Assembly: GCA_023663705.1 (NCBI GenBank) | Contig: JAMPGY010000003.1 | Coordinates: forward strand, 1 to 64,000 | Origin: Clostridium sp. | GTDB lineage: Bacteria > Bacteroidota > Bacteroidia > Bacteroidales > Bacteroidaceae | Reading direction: 5' to 3' | Length of the DNA: 64,000 nt | In this document: one piece after another, positions 17,854 to 26,436 of the stretch | Layout of the letters: every line of letters begins with the position of its first letter | How positions within the stretch are numbered: position 1 is the first letter of the stretch | The notes under the pieces: generated by a model | Database searches by the model: none | What the model was told of the DNA's origin: nothing | Seen by the model: the letters and a program-made list of their open reading frames with translations, nothing else | Made by a program: the position numbers and the translations under genes

Positions 17854-17877
17854 GTTCGGGAATACAAATTAATACGC

Positions 17878-17885
17878 TATCTTTG
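17878..17885 (+). promoter_or_regulatory. -7 element for tsaD
   Basis: TATCTTTG ends 10 bases before the tsaD start codon, giving a very short leader. Confidence 0.5.
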
Positions 17886-17895
17886 TGACATCATT

Positions 17896-18921
17896 ATGAA
17901 GAAGGATGTTATTATTTTAGGTATTGAGTCCAGTTGTGATGATACATCTGCGGCTGTTTTGAAAAACGGTGTGTTGTTGAGTAATGTGACAGCCAGTCAG
18001 GCCGTGCATGAAGCCTATGGAGGTGTTGTGCCGGAATTGGCATCACGAGCCCATCAGCAGAACATTGTTCCGGTGGTGGATCAGGCACTGAAGCGGGCGG
18101 GAGTAGGCAAGGAGGAACTTTCTGCCGTAGCCTTTACTCGTGGTCCCGGTTTGATGGGATCGCTTTTGGTAGGAGTGTCTTTTGCCAAGGGGTTCGCCCG
18201 TTCCTTAAATATACCGTTAATTGATGTAAATCATCTGCAGGGGCATGTTCTTGCTCATTTCATCAGAGAAAAGGATGGAGAAGGTCACATACCGGAATTC
18301 CCTTTTTTATGCTTGTTGGTAAGCGGTGGAAATTCCCAGATCATCAAAGTAAAGGCATATAACGACATGGAAGTGCTCGGCCAGACTATAGACGATGCTG
18401 CCGGTGAGGCCATAGATAAGTGTTCTAAGGTAATGGGGTTGGGTTATCCCGGCGGGCCGATTATCGACCGGCTGGCTCGGCAGGGCAATCCGAAGGCTTT
18501 TGCTTTTGCCCGTCCTCAGATAAGCGGCTATGATTATAGCTTCAGTGGGTTAAAGACTTCCTTCCTCTACTTTTTGCGTGACAGATTGCAGGAAAACCAT
18601 GATTTCATCGAGCAAAACAAAGCTGATTTGGCTGCATCGTTGGAATATACGGTTGTGGACATTCTGATGAAAAAATTGCGACAGGCAGTTAAGGATACCC
18701 ATATACGTCAGGTTGCTGTTGCCGGTGGTGTATCTGCCAACAATGGATTGCGCAATGCGTTTGCGGAACATTCGCGCAAATACGGATGGGATATATTTAT
18801 TCCTAAATTCGGTTATACGACGGATAATGCGGCAATGATAGCTATTACTGGTTATTTCAAGTATTTGGATAATGATTTTTGTTCGATTGACTTGCCTGCT
18901 TTTTCGCGGGTGACAGTATAA
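17896..18921 (+). CDS. tsaD: tRNA N6-adenosine threonylcarbamoyltransferase
   Basis: 341 residues, full length. With TsaB and TsaE it transfers the threonylcarbamoyl group to A37 of ANN-decoding tRNAs. The ASKHA fold begins with GIESSCDDTSAAV. The metal-binding HxxxH is in NHLQGHVLAH, and nucleotide-binding glycines are in LVSGGNSQ and VAGGVSANNGLR, with TDNAAMIA near the end. It has a short 5' leader and is followed after 15 bases by the CinA-like gene, probably in the same transcript. Confidence 0.96.
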   Translation: MKKDVIILGIESSCDDTSAAVLKNGVLLSNVTASQAVHEAYGGVVPELASRAHQQNIVPVVDQALKRAGVGKEELSAVAFTRGPGLMGSLLVGVSFAKGFARSLNIPLIDVNHLQGHVLAHFIREKDGEGHIPEFPFLCLLVSGGNSQIIKVKAYNDMEVLGQTIDDAAGEAIDKCSKVMGLGYPGGPIIDRLARQGNPKAFAFARPQISGYDYSFSGLKTSFLYFLRDRLQENHDFIEQNKADLAASLEYTVVDILMKKLRQAVKDTHIRQVAVAGGVSANNGLRNAFAEHSRKYGWDIFIPKFGYTTDNAAMIAITGYFKYLDNDFCSIDLPAFSRVTV

Positions 18922-18936
18922 TAAAAATAAATCGGT

Positions 18937-19440
18937 ATGAATGTAGAAAGTAAGATTATAAGCAGAGAGATTTGTGTGAAGTTGTGGAAAGCGGGAGAGA
19001 CGCTTTCCACTGCCGAAAGTTGTACGTCAGGGCAGATTTCATCGGCTATTACGTCTGTTCCGGGCAGTTCCACTTATTTCAAAGGAGGTGTGATTTGCTA
19101 CACAGATGAAGTCAAGAGTAATTTGTTGGGAGTGGACGCTGAGCTGCTTGAGGAAAAGGGAGCGGTAAGCGAGGAAGTGGCTCGCGCAATGGTGAATGGA
19201 GCGCGTAAGGTACTTGGTACGACTTATGCGATTGCAGTGACTGGATATGCCGGACCTGGCGGTGGCGAAGAAGCTCCGGTCGGAACAATTTGGGTTGCTG
19301 TTGGAGATGCAGAAGAGATTTTTACGTGTAAACTTGAAGGTGACGAGGGCAGAGACATTAATCTTTCCCGTGCGACATTCACAGCGTTGCAGATGATGCT
19401 TGAACTGCTTAAAAAGCGTTATCCGGGTGAGGAAGAGTGA
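18937..19440 (+). CDS. pncC: CinA C-terminal domain / nicotinamide-nucleotide amidohydrolase-like protein
   Basis: 167 residues, a stand-alone CinA_C (PncC) domain without the N-terminal MoCF domain. Motifs STAESCTSG, SSTYFKGGVICY, GAVSEEVA and AVTGYAGPGG are those that form the amidohydrolase active site (Ser/Lys/Tyr). Known relatives deamidate NMN to NaMN in NAD salvage. It lies 15 bases after tsaD. The gene symbol reflects the family; activity has not been shown for this protein. Confidence 0.85.
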   Translation: MNVESKIISREICVKLWKAGETLSTAESCTSGQISSAITSVPGSSTYFKGGVICYTDEVKSNLLGVDAELLEEKGAVSEEVARAMVNGARKVLGTTYAIAVTGYAGPGGGEEAPVGTIWVAVGDAEEIFTCKLEGDEGRDINLSRATFTALQMMLELLKKRYPGEEE

Positions 19441-19480
19441 TTTTTTTTGTGAAATGCTTGTTTATATGCTTTTTAAGTAT

Positions 19481-19488
19481 TAATTTTG
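19481..19488 (+). promoter_or_regulatory. -7 element for the rpmB operon
   Basis: TAATTTTG lies 49 bases before the rpmB start, with TTG at 19458-19460 at about the -33 position. Confidence 0.55.
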
Positions 19489-19537
19489 CACCCTGTTTGA
19501 AAGAAGCTAATAGAAACAACAAAAAAGGAAGATAGAA

Positions 19538-19798
19538 ATGTCGAAGATTTGTCAGATTACCGGAAAGAAAGCCATGAACGGCAACAATGTATCTCATTCA
19601 AAGCGTCGTACAAAGAGAACCTTTGATGTGAACTTGTTTACAAAGAAATTCTACTATGTAGAGCAGGATTGCTGGATTGTCCTGAACATTAGCGCTGCCG
19701 GTTTGCGCTATATCAACAAGGTAGGTCTTGATGCAGCGTTGAAGTCTGCAGTCGAAAAAGGTTATTGTGATTGGAAAGGCATTAAAGTAATCGCTTAA
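19538..19798 (+). CDS. rpmB: 50S ribosomal protein L28
   Basis: 86 residues, typical of Bacteroidetes L28. The N-terminus [26 protein letters not shown] is diagnostic of the family. It is the first gene of a compact rpmB-rpmG-DUF4295 group, with a leader of about 50 bases after the promoter. No zinc-finger CxxC pair is present. Confidence 0.97.
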   Translation: MSKICQITGKKAMNGNNVSHSKRRTKRTFDVNLFTKKFYYVEQDCWIVLNISAAGLRYINKVGLDAALKSAVEKGYCDWKGIKVIA

Positions 19799-19816
19799 AC
19801 TAAGGAGAAATAGGAT

Positions 19817-20005
19817 ATGGCAAAAAAGGCTAAAGGCAACCGAGTGCAGGTGGTTTTGGAATGCACGGAAATGAAGGAGAGCGGTCTTCCCGGAACATCT
19901 CGCTATGTTACCACGAAGAACAGAAAGAACACTCCTGAGAGATTGGAAATCAAAAAGTACAATCCGATTTTGAAAAGAATGACTGTACACAAGGAAATTA
20001 AATAA
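19817..20005 (+). CDS. rpmG: 50S ribosomal protein L33
   Basis: 62 residues. The sequence shows the L33 pattern ([12 protein letters not shown], then [23 protein letters not shown]). Only one Cys is present, so this is the zinc-independent form. It lies 18 bases after rpmB and 8 bases before the DUF4295 gene. Confidence 0.96.
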   Translation: MAKKAKGNRVQVVLECTEMKESGLPGTSRYVTTKNRKNTPERLEIKKYNPILKRMTVHKEIK

Positions 20006-20013
20006 GATATACT

Positions 20014-20172
20014 ATGGCAAAAAAAACCGTGGCAACCCTCCAGACTGGTAAAACAGATGGACGTTCCTATACAAAAGTTATCAAGATGGTAAAGAGTCCG
20101 AAGACTGGTGCTTACGTTTTTGACGAACAGATGGTTCCGAATGAAGCGGTTAAGGATTTCTTTAAGAACTAA
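20014..20172 (+). CDS. DUF4295 small basic protein
   Basis: 52 residues beginning MAKKTVATLQTGKTDGRSY and ending AVKDFFKN. The protein is small, basic and positioned directly after rpmG, as is usual in Bacteroidetes. The fixed linkage to two ribosomal protein genes suggests a ribosome-associated role; it may be a lineage-specific ribosomal protein, which is inference. The ATG follows the rpmG stop by 8 bases, and a terminator follows its own stop. Confidence 0.88.
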   Translation: MAKKTVATLQTGKTDGRSYTKVIKMVKSPKTGAYVFDEQMVPNEAVKDFFKN

Positions 20173-20193
20173 GATTTATATATAGATCTATAT

Positions 20194-20227
20194 AAAATCC
20201 TCTTTCCTTGATTGGGAAGGGGATTTT
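20194..20227 (+). terminator. Intrinsic terminator after the L28-L33-DUF4295 operon
   Basis: AAAATCC and following bases pair with GGATTTT across a stem that also pairs TTTCC with GGGAA, followed by TGCTTTG. It separates the ribosomal operon from ftsY. Confidence 0.75.
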
Positions 20228-20336
20228 TGCTTTGTGGCTCTTGGCTTTTAATGGTACGTATGCCTTGTTGTGCAAATAAATGGAGGTCATGACCAATTTT
20301 TGCTCTGAATAGGATGAATAAATAAAAATCTTGTGT

Positions 20337-20344
20337 TATATTTG
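20337..20344 (+). promoter_or_regulatory. -7 element for ftsY
   Basis: TATATTTG lies 25 bases upstream of the ftsY start codon. Confidence 0.5.
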
Positions 20345-20369
20345 TGTAATTTAATATATTATCGATAAT

Positions 20370-21335
20370 ATGGGTATATTCAGCTTTTTCTCCAAAGAGA
20401 AGAAAGAAGACCTGAATAAGGGCTTAGAGAAGACAAAGGAGAGTTTCTTCGGTAAACTGACACGGGCAGTGGCCGGTAAATCGAAGGTTGACGATGAAGT
20501 TTTGGATAATTTGGAGGAAGTGTTGGTTACTTCCGATGTAGGTGTGGATACTACATTGAAAATTATTGATCGTATTGAAAACCGTGTGGCGCGCGATAAA
20601 TACGTCACAACGTCCGAATTAAACGGATTGCTGCGTGATGAAATTGTTTCACTTTTGACAGAAAACAATTCGGATGATACGGAGGGATTTGTTTTACCGA
20701 CTAACAGGAAGCCTTATGTCATTATGGTAGTAGGAGTCAACGGAGTGGGTAAGACTACAACGATAGGAAAGCTCGCGTATCAATTTAAAAAGGCCGGAAA
20801 AAGTGTGTATTTGGGTGCGGCGGATACATTCCGTGCAGCAGCTGTTGAGCAGTTGGTGATTTGGAGCGAACGGATTGGTGTTCCCATTGTAAAGCAACAG
20901 ATGGGTAGTGATCCGGCTTCTGTTGCTTTTGATACATTGAGTTCAGCTGTGGCTAACGGTGCGGATGTTGTGTTGATCGATACGGCGGGGCGCTTGCACA
21001 ATAAAAAGGGGCTGATGGATGAATTATCCAAAATCAAAAGGGTGATGCAGAAGGTGGTGCCTGATGCACCTCATGATGTTATGCTTGTATTGGATGGAAG
21101 TACCGGACAGAATGCGTTTGAGCAAGCGAAGCAGTTTACCTTGGCAACGGAAGTTACGTCTATGTCTATAACCAAACTGGACGGAACGGCCAAGGGAGGT
21201 GTCGTGATTGGTATTTCTGATCAGTTTAAAATTCCGGTACGTTATATCGGACTTGGGGAAAAGCCTGAGGATTTGCAGCCGTTCAATCGCAAGGAATTCG
21301 TGGATTCGTTGTTTGGGGGAAATATGACGAAGTAA
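20370..21335 (+). CDS. ftsY: Signal recognition particle receptor FtsY
   Basis: 321 residues. The N domain (about residues 1-95) is short and lacks the long acidic A domain of E. coli, as in most Bacteroidetes. The NG GTPase shows GVNGVGKTTTIGKLA (G1), AADTFRAAA (G2), DTAGR (G3), TKLDGTAKGG (G4) and GLGEKPEDLQPF (G5). It docks SRP-ribosome complexes at the inner membrane. It is followed after 11 bases by rimO and is likely co-transcribed with it. Confidence 0.97.
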   Translation: MGIFSFFSKEKKEDLNKGLEKTKESFFGKLTRAVAGKSKVDDEVLDNLEEVLVTSDVGVDTTLKIIDRIENRVARDKYVTTSELNGLLRDEIVSLLTENNSDDTEGFVLPTNRKPYVIMVVGVNGVGKTTTIGKLAYQFKKAGKSVYLGAADTFRAAAVEQLVIWSERIGVPIVKQQMGSDPASVAFDTLSSAVANGADVVLIDTAGRLHNKKGLMDELSKIKRVMQKVVPDAPHDVMLVLDGSTGQNAFEQAKQFTLATEVTSMSITKLDGTAKGGVVIGISDQFKIPVRYIGLGEKPEDLQPFNRKEFVDSLFGGNMTK

Positions 21336-21340
21336 GGAGG
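21334..21340 (+). promoter_or_regulatory. Strong Shine-Dalgarno site for the TTG start of rimO
   Basis: AAGGAGG sits 6 bases before a TTG codon. Strong SD sites are rare in this window, and this one decides the start of rimO. It overlaps the ftsY stop codon. Confidence 0.65.
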
Positions 21341-21346
21341 AGTGTT

Positions 21347-22645
21347 TTGAAAAAAAATAGAGTAGATATTATCACATTGGGATGCTCCAAGAATTTATTC
21401 GATTCGGAGCGTTTGATGCATCAATTGGAGAGATTGGGTTATAGTGTCTTTCATGATGATGAAAACCCTTGTGGGGAAATAGTAGTAGTGAACACCTGTG
21501 GATTTATAGGTGATGCCAAGGAGGAAAGTATCAATATGATACTTGAGTTGTGTCAGGCTAAGGAAGAGGGGCGCTTGAAACGCCTCTATGTGATGGGCTG
21601 TCTTTCGGAGCGTTATCTACAGGAGTTAATGAGCGAAATCCCTCAGGTGGATGGTTTCTATGGTAAGTTCAATTGGACTGAATTGCTGGAGGATTTGGGG
21701 TATACCTACAATCGGGAAGAACGTAACGAACGTAAATTGACAACACCGTCTCACTATGCTTATCTGAAGATCTCGGAGGGATGTGACAGAAGTTGTGCCT
21801 ATTGTGCGATTCCCATTATCACCGGTAAACATGTATCCCGTCCAATGGATGAGATTGTGGATGAGGTAAAGGGACTCGTATCAAAGGGAGTACGCGAGTT
21901 CCAGATTATAGCGCAGGAGCTGACCTATTACGGTATAGATATCTATGGTAAGCAAATGTTACCGGATTTGATAGAACGTATTGCGGAGGTACCGGGTGTG
22001 GATTGGATACGCCTCCATTATGCTTACCCGTCGCATTTTCCGTATGATTTGTTGCGTGTAATGCGCGAGCATCACAATGTGTGCAAGTATTTGGATATCG
22101 CCCTTCAGCATGTGAGTGATAGTGTTTTGGCTCGTATGCACAGAAATGTGACCAAACAGGACACCTATGACTTGTTGCGCCGTTTTCGTGAGGAGGTGCC
22201 CGGAATACATCTCCGTACGACGCTGATGGTAGGCTACCCCGGAGAGACAGACGAGGACTTCAAGGAATTGCTTGCATTTGTCAAGGATGCACGTTTTGAC
22301 CGTATGGGAGCTTTTGCCTATTCGGAGGAAGAAGGCACCTATTCGGCAGAGCATTTTATTGATGATGTTCCTCAGGATGTGAAACAAGCGCGTCTGGATA
22401 AGTTAATGGCGGTGCAGCAGCGTATTTCCGCTGAGTTAACGGCAGAAAAGTTGGGTAAGGTTTTCCTTACGATTATAGACCGTGTAGAGGGAGATTATTA
22501 TATTGGACGTACAGAATACGATTCGCCAGAAGTGGATCCGGAAGTATTGATACCGGTTGCTGATGGAGAACTTACTTTAGGTGAATTTTATCAGGTGAAA
22601 ATCGATGAAACCGATGATTTTGACTTGTACGGACATGTTGTCTAA
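21347..22645 (+). CDS. rimO: Ribosomal protein S12 methylthiotransferase RimO
   Basis: 432 residues. The start codon is TTG at 21347, preceded by a near-perfect AAGGAGG at 21334-21340. The UPF0004 domain has Cys in LGCSKN, NTCGF and MGCLSE. The radical-SAM domain has CDRSCAYC (CxxxCxxC), and a TRAM domain follows at the C-terminus. It methylthiolates an Asp of ribosomal protein S12 using two 4Fe-4S clusters. It lies between ftsY and the HU genes in what looks like one operon. Confidence 0.96.
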   Translation: MKKNRVDIITLGCSKNLFDSERLMHQLERLGYSVFHDDENPCGEIVVVNTCGFIGDAKEESINMILELCQAKEEGRLKRLYVMGCLSERYLQELMSEIPQVDGFYGKFNWTELLEDLGYTYNREERNERKLTTPSHYAYLKISEGCDRSCAYCAIPIITGKHVSRPMDEIVDEVKGLVSKGVREFQIIAQELTYYGIDIYGKQMLPDLIERIAEVPGVDWIRLHYAYPSHFPYDLLRVMREHHNVCKYLDIALQHVSDSVLARMHRNVTKQDTYDLLRRFREEVPGIHLRTTLMVGYPGETDEDFKELLAFVKDARFDRMGAFAYSEEEGTYSAEHFIDDVPQDVKQARLDKLMAVQQRISAELTAEKLGKVFLTIIDRVEGDYYIGRTEYDSPEVDPEVLIPVADGELTLGEFYQVKIDETDDFDLYGHVV

Positions 22646-22664
22646 CCTTTAAAATCGTACATTC

Positions 22665-22937
22665 GTGAATAACAAGGAATTTATTGTTGAACTCTCTCGT
22701 CGGTTGGGATATACGAATAAGGATACAACTTCCATTGTTTCCGCATTGGTTGGTGAGATGACGGAGCAGTTGGTGGATGAGAATGTCATATCCATACAAG
22801 GGTTCGGTACATTTGAGGTCAAGAAGAAGTTGGAACGTGTGGTTGTGAATCCTGTAACCCAACAGCGTATGCTTGTGCCGCCAAAGTTGGTTGTGAATTT
22901 TAAGCCGAGTCCTTTGTTGAAGGAAAAAATGCAATAA
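22665..22937 (+). CDS. HU-family DNA-binding protein
   Basis: 90 residues starting at GTG (22665). The HU/IHF fold is clear: an N-terminal helical pair (NKEFIVELSRRLGYTNKD), then IQGFGTFEVKKK, and the arm region with the NPVTQQRMLVPPKLVVNFKPS signature including the conserved Pro. It bends and compacts DNA as a dimer. The next gene, 12 bases away, encodes a second HU domain in a membrane protein, so the two could form heterodimers; this is inference. Confidence 0.93.
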   Translation: MNNKEFIVELSRRLGYTNKDTTSIVSALVGEMTEQLVDENVISIQGFGTFEVKKKLERVVVNPVTQQRMLVPPKLVVNFKPSPLLKEKMQ

Positions 22938-22949
22938 TTAGGAGATTCA

Positions 22950-24437
22950 ATGGATAAGAAAATCTTGCTACAGGAGTTGGCTGATGGTTTGGTGAGGCGT
23001 CGTGGTCTGGCACGTAAAGATGCCGAACTGTTTGTGCGTACGGTATTTGATATTGTGTCCCAATATCTTGAGTCTGATAAGGCGGTAAAGGTTAAGGGCT
23101 TGGGCACGTTTAAAATCATACAGGTCAACAGTCGGGAAAGTGTTAATGTCAATACCGGGGAGCGCTTTCGTATAGATGGACATGCAAAAATTACATTTGT
23201 TCCGGATTCCGTGTTAAAGGATGAGGTTAATAAACCCTTTATACACTTTGAGACCGTGGTGATTAACAGCAATACATCTATTGAAGAAATGGAACGGATG
23301 GATGTTATGGCCGAGATATCTTCTGATTCCGAAACTCTTTCTGACTCAGATATTGAATCTGATGCAGGTTCTGAGGTTGTGCAAGATAAGGATGACTTCC
23401 CCATGGAGGATTCTCTTGAAAATGTTCCGGTGAGCGTTGATGTAGAGTCGGAAATTGGAATTCCGGATCAGAATGAATCGGAAGTTGAAAAGTGCGAACA
23501 GGAGACGGATGAGATGGTGTTGGGCAAAGAGGAGACGTTCGTCAATGAAGATAAGACAGTCTCTTTAGCAAACGATCAAGAAGATGACACATTGGAAACA
23601 GGTGATTCCACAGAGGAATCTGCTGTGACGTCGGCTCCTACTACCATTGTGGATACGGAACAACCTGAATGCGAAGAAGAAAACACGCTAAATGTGGAGC
23701 AGGAGGAAAGTCGGTTGCAGGTGGATTATCAGCGTGTAGAGACTCAACATGTGGATGATTTAAATGTAACGTCCCAAAGGGTTGAACATCAGACTATCGA
23801 GAATCAGCATATCGTACAACCGGTGAAGAATGCCGGGGCAGGGCGTTATTTGCGCTTAAGCTTATGGGGTGTGCTCGGTTTGCTCATTTTGATTCTGATG
23901 CTGATGTTGGGAAGTTATTATGCAGGTTACTATGGTGTGCTGTGTCCTCCCTGCATGTATGAAAATATGGTAAAGTCGCCAGTTTCGGGTCAGACAAAGG
24001 AAATTCCGGCTCCGGCAATTGTTGCGACGTTAGCGGATACTTCAAAGGTCAAGTCGCCGGATGAAAACCGGAAGTCTGCGGGTGATAGCCTGATTCAGGT
24101 TCCTGTTGTGAAGGACAGTGTTCCGTCTAAGACGGATGATAAAATTCTATCTGCAAATGTATTGAAGGAATCTCGGAAAAGCACGGAACGCATGGGGGAG
24201 AAAAACAAAGACAATGACACTTACCGACAACTTCCCGGTGGTAAATACACTATAGTGGGTACGCGTGGAACAGTTGAGGTCAAAGCCGGCCAAACCCTGC
24301 GTGGCATAGCGCTGTCCGAGTATGGGTCGAAAGACTATGTATCCTATATTGTCGTCCATAATGGGATAGCCAATCCGGATAGGGTGGAGGCCGGTAGAAT
24401 TCTTAAACTTCCTGAATTGAAATTAAAAGGTCAGTGA
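22950..24437 (+). CDS. HU domain - transmembrane - LysM fusion protein
   Basis: 495 residues in a rare domain order. Residues about 1-95 form an HU/IHF-like domain (KVKGLGTFKIIQVNSRESVNVNTGERFRIDG, although the DNA-arm proline region is changed). Residues about 110-285 are a low-complexity acidic linker rich in E, D and S. Residues about 300-325 are a single strong transmembrane helix (LWGVLGLLILILMLMLGSYY). Residues about 330-425 are a further linker, and residues about 432-490 a LysM domain (VKAGQTLRGIALSEYGSKDY, then NPDRVEAGRILKLP). With an N-in topology, HU would lie in the cytoplasm and LysM in the periplasm on peptidoglycan. This suggests a nucleoid-to-wall tether or an envelope sensor. 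The topology is inferred. Confidence 0.85.
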   Translation: MDKKILLQELADGLVRRRGLARKDAELFVRTVFDIVSQYLESDKAVKVKGLGTFKIIQVNSRESVNVNTGERFRIDGHAKITFVPDSVLKDEVNKPFIHFETVVINSNTSIEEMERMDVMAEISSDSETLSDSDIESDAGSEVVQDKDDFPMEDSLENVPVSVDVESEIGIPDQNESEVEKCEQETDEMVLGKEETFVNEDKTVSLANDQEDDTLETGDSTEESAVTSAPTTIVDTEQPECEEENTLNVEQEESRLQVDYQRVETQHVDDLNVTSQRVEHQTIENQHIVQPVKNAGAGRYLRLSLWGVLGLLILILMLMLGSYYAGYYGVLCPPCMYENMVKSPVSGQTKEIPAPAIVATLADTSKVKSPDENRKSAGDSLIQVPVVKDSVPSKTDDKILSANVLKESRKSTERMGEKNKDNDTYRQLPGGKYTIVGTRGTVEVKAGQTLRGIALSEYGSKDYVSYIVVHNGIANPDRVEAGRILKLPELKLKGQ

Positions 24438-24447
24438 CATATAACAA

Positions 24448-24480
24448 AAGTTTCTTAAATTCCATGTTTGAGAAACTTTT
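24448..24480 (+). terminator. Intrinsic terminator after the HU-LysM gene
   Basis: AAAGTTTCT pairs perfectly with AGAAACTTT and is followed by TTTTAATG. It closes the ftsY-rimO-HU-HU/LysM transcript. Confidence 0.82.
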
Positions 24481-24495
24481 TTTAATGAATTAATA

Positions 24496-24526
24496 TTGGT
24501 TGTACTTGTCAAATACAGTATTTTTG
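24496..24526 (+). promoter_or_regulatory. Promoter of the moxR/bat operon
   Basis: TTGG at 24496-24499, a 19-base spacer and TATTTTTG at 24519-24526 fit the Bacteroides -33/-7 arrangement. The moxR ATG is 26 bases downstream. Confidence 0.6.
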
Positions 24527-24551
24527 AAGAAAAATTGAATAAATATAAATT

Positions 24552-25547
24552 ATGGCAGAATCTGTAGATATTCGCGAATTGAATGAGCGTATTGAGCGCC
24601 AGAGCGCCTTTGTAACGAACTTGATGACCGGCATGGATCAGGTGATTGTCGGTCAGAAGCATTTGGTAGAATCCTTATTGATCGGATTATTGAGTGATGG
24701 ACACGTTTTGTTGGAGGGTGTGCCCGGCTTGGCAAAGACGTTGGCTATTAAAACGTTGTCCGAACTGATTGATGCTGATTTCAGTCGTGTTCAGTTTACT
24801 CCGGATTTATTGCCGGCTGACGTTATCGGAACGATGGTATACAGTCAGAAAGATGAAAAATTCCAAGCCAAGAAGGGACCTGTTTTTGCCAATTTTGTTT
24901 TGGCGGATGAAATAAACCGTGCTCCGGCAAAGGTGCAAAGTGCCTTGTTGGAGGCCATGCAGGAACGTCAGGTGACCCTTGGCGGAGAAACCTTTGCTTT
25001 GCCACGTCCGTTCTTGGTGATGGCTACCCAGAACCCGATAGAGCAGGAGGGAACCTATCCGTTGCCCGAAGCACAGGTAGACCGTTTCATGCTGAAAGTG
25101 ATTATCGACTATCCCAAGTTGGAAGAGGAAAAGCGTATCATACGGCAAAACATCACAGGAGAGAAAACCAAGGTAAAGGCCCTGTCTTCCGTTCAGGATA
25201 TATTGGCGGCTCGTGAGGTGGTTCGTCAGGTTTATGTGGATGAGAAGATAGAGCAATATATTGTAGACATCGTATTTGCCACCCGTTTCCCTGAAAAATA
25301 TGGTTTGGAGGACATCAAGAACTATATAGAGTTCGGCGGTTCGCCCCGTGCTTCGATCAATCTGGCGTTGGCGGCCCGTGCGTATGCCTTTATCAAACGC
25401 AGAGGCTATGTGATTCCTGAAGATGTTCGCGCTGTGGCCCATGATGTGCTTCGTCACCGTATCGGGCTGTCATACGAGGCGGAGGCCGCCAATGTTTCCA
25501 GTGATGAAATAGTTAGCAAGATCCTCAACAAGGTAGAGGTGCCCTAA
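24552..25547 (+). CDS. MoxR-family AAA+ ATPase
   Basis: 331 residues. Walker A is GVPGLAKT, the MoxR form. Walker B is LADEINRAP, followed by LLEAMQERQVTLGGETF, sensor-1 MATQNPIEQEGTYPLPEAQVDRF, and an arginine near GGSPRASINL. These ATPases act as chaperones that insert cofactors or remodel von Willebrand-type (VWA) proteins. It is the first gene of the operon that also encodes a DUF58 protein and BatA-E, and is separated from the DUF58 gene by 11 bases. Confidence 0.93.
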   Translation: MAESVDIRELNERIERQSAFVTNLMTGMDQVIVGQKHLVESLLIGLLSDGHVLLEGVPGLAKTLAIKTLSELIDADFSRVQFTPDLLPADVIGTMVYSQKDEKFQAKKGPVFANFVLADEINRAPAKVQSALLEAMQERQVTLGGETFALPRPFLVMATQNPIEQEGTYPLPEAQVDRFMLKVIIDYPKLEEEKRIIRQNITGEKTKVKALSSVQDILAAREVVRQVYVDEKIEQYIVDIVFATRFPEKYGLEDIKNYIEFGGSPRASINLALAARAYAFIKRRGYVIPEDVRAVAHDVLRHRIGLSYEAEAANVSSDEIVSKILNKVEVP

Positions 25548-25558
25548 TTTTTCAGGCT

Positions 25559-26422
25559 ATGGAGTCGATACTGAAACGAGTCCGGCAAATCGAGATCAAG
25601 ACACGCGGTTTGTCTAATAATATATTTGCGGGTGAATACCATTCCGCGTTCAAGGGACGTGGTATGGCTTTCTCTGAAGTCCGTGAATATCAATATGGTG
25701 ATGATATTCGTGATATTGATTGGAATGTGACAGCCCGTTTCAATAAGCCCTATGTCAAGGTCTTTGAAGAGGAACGCGAACTTACCGTAATGCTTCTTGT
25801 TGATGTTTCCGGCAGTTTGAATTACGGAACGGTGAAGCAGATGAAGCGTGACATGGTGACTGAGATTGCGGCTACGTTGGCTTTTTCCGCCATACAGAAT
25901 AATGATAAGATTGGTGTGATATTCTTCTCCGATAGGATAGAGAAATTCATTCCTCCCAAGAAGGGACGCAAGCATATACTCTACATCATTCGTGAATTGC
26001 TGGATTTTCGTCCGGCAAGTCAGATGACGGAGGTGAAGCAGGCTGTGGAATATCTTATGCAGGTGATTAAACGCCGTTGTACGGCATTTCTGCTGAGCGA
26101 TTTCATTGATGAAAAGGATTTCAGTACATCTTTGATGGTGGCCAACCGAAAACATGACATTGTGGCCATTCAGGTGTATGACCGCAGGTTGGCTGAACTA
26201 CCCGATGTGGGACTGATGAAAGTGGTGGATGCAGAAACCGGGGATGAGCATTATATTGATACATCCAGCGGTCAATTGCGCAAGGCGCATCGTGCCTGGT
26301 GGTTGCGCCGTCAGCAAGAGTTGAAAAATGTATTTATGCGTAGTAGTGTGGATTATGTTTCTGTTCGTACTGATCAGGATTACGTGTCAGCTTTAATGGC
26401 ACTGTTTGCACAACGTAATTAA
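25559..26422 (+). CDS. DUF58 VWA-like protein
   Basis: 287 residues. The DUF58 signature GRGMAFSEVREYQYGDDIRDIDWNVTAR is followed by a VWA-like half with a MIDAS-type VDVSGS motif near residue 80 and FSDRIEKFIPP. There is no signal peptide. DUF58 proteins are regular partners of MoxR ATPases, and the gene lies directly behind moxR. Its role in the Bat system is not biochemically defined. Confidence 0.9.
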   Translation: MESILKRVRQIEIKTRGLSNNIFAGEYHSAFKGRGMAFSEVREYQYGDDIRDIDWNVTARFNKPYVKVFEEERELTVMLLVDVSGSLNYGTVKQMKRDMVTEIAATLAFSAIQNNDKIGVIFFSDRIEKFIPPKKGRKHILYIIRELLDFRPASQMTEVKQAVEYLMQVIKRRCTAFLLSDFIDEKDFSTSLMVANRKHDIVAIQVYDRRLAELPDVGLMKVVDAETGDEHYIDTSSGQLRKAHRAWWLRRQQELKNVFMRSSVDYVSVRTDQDYVSALMALFAQRN

Positions 26423-26436
26423 AAACAGTAAAATGT

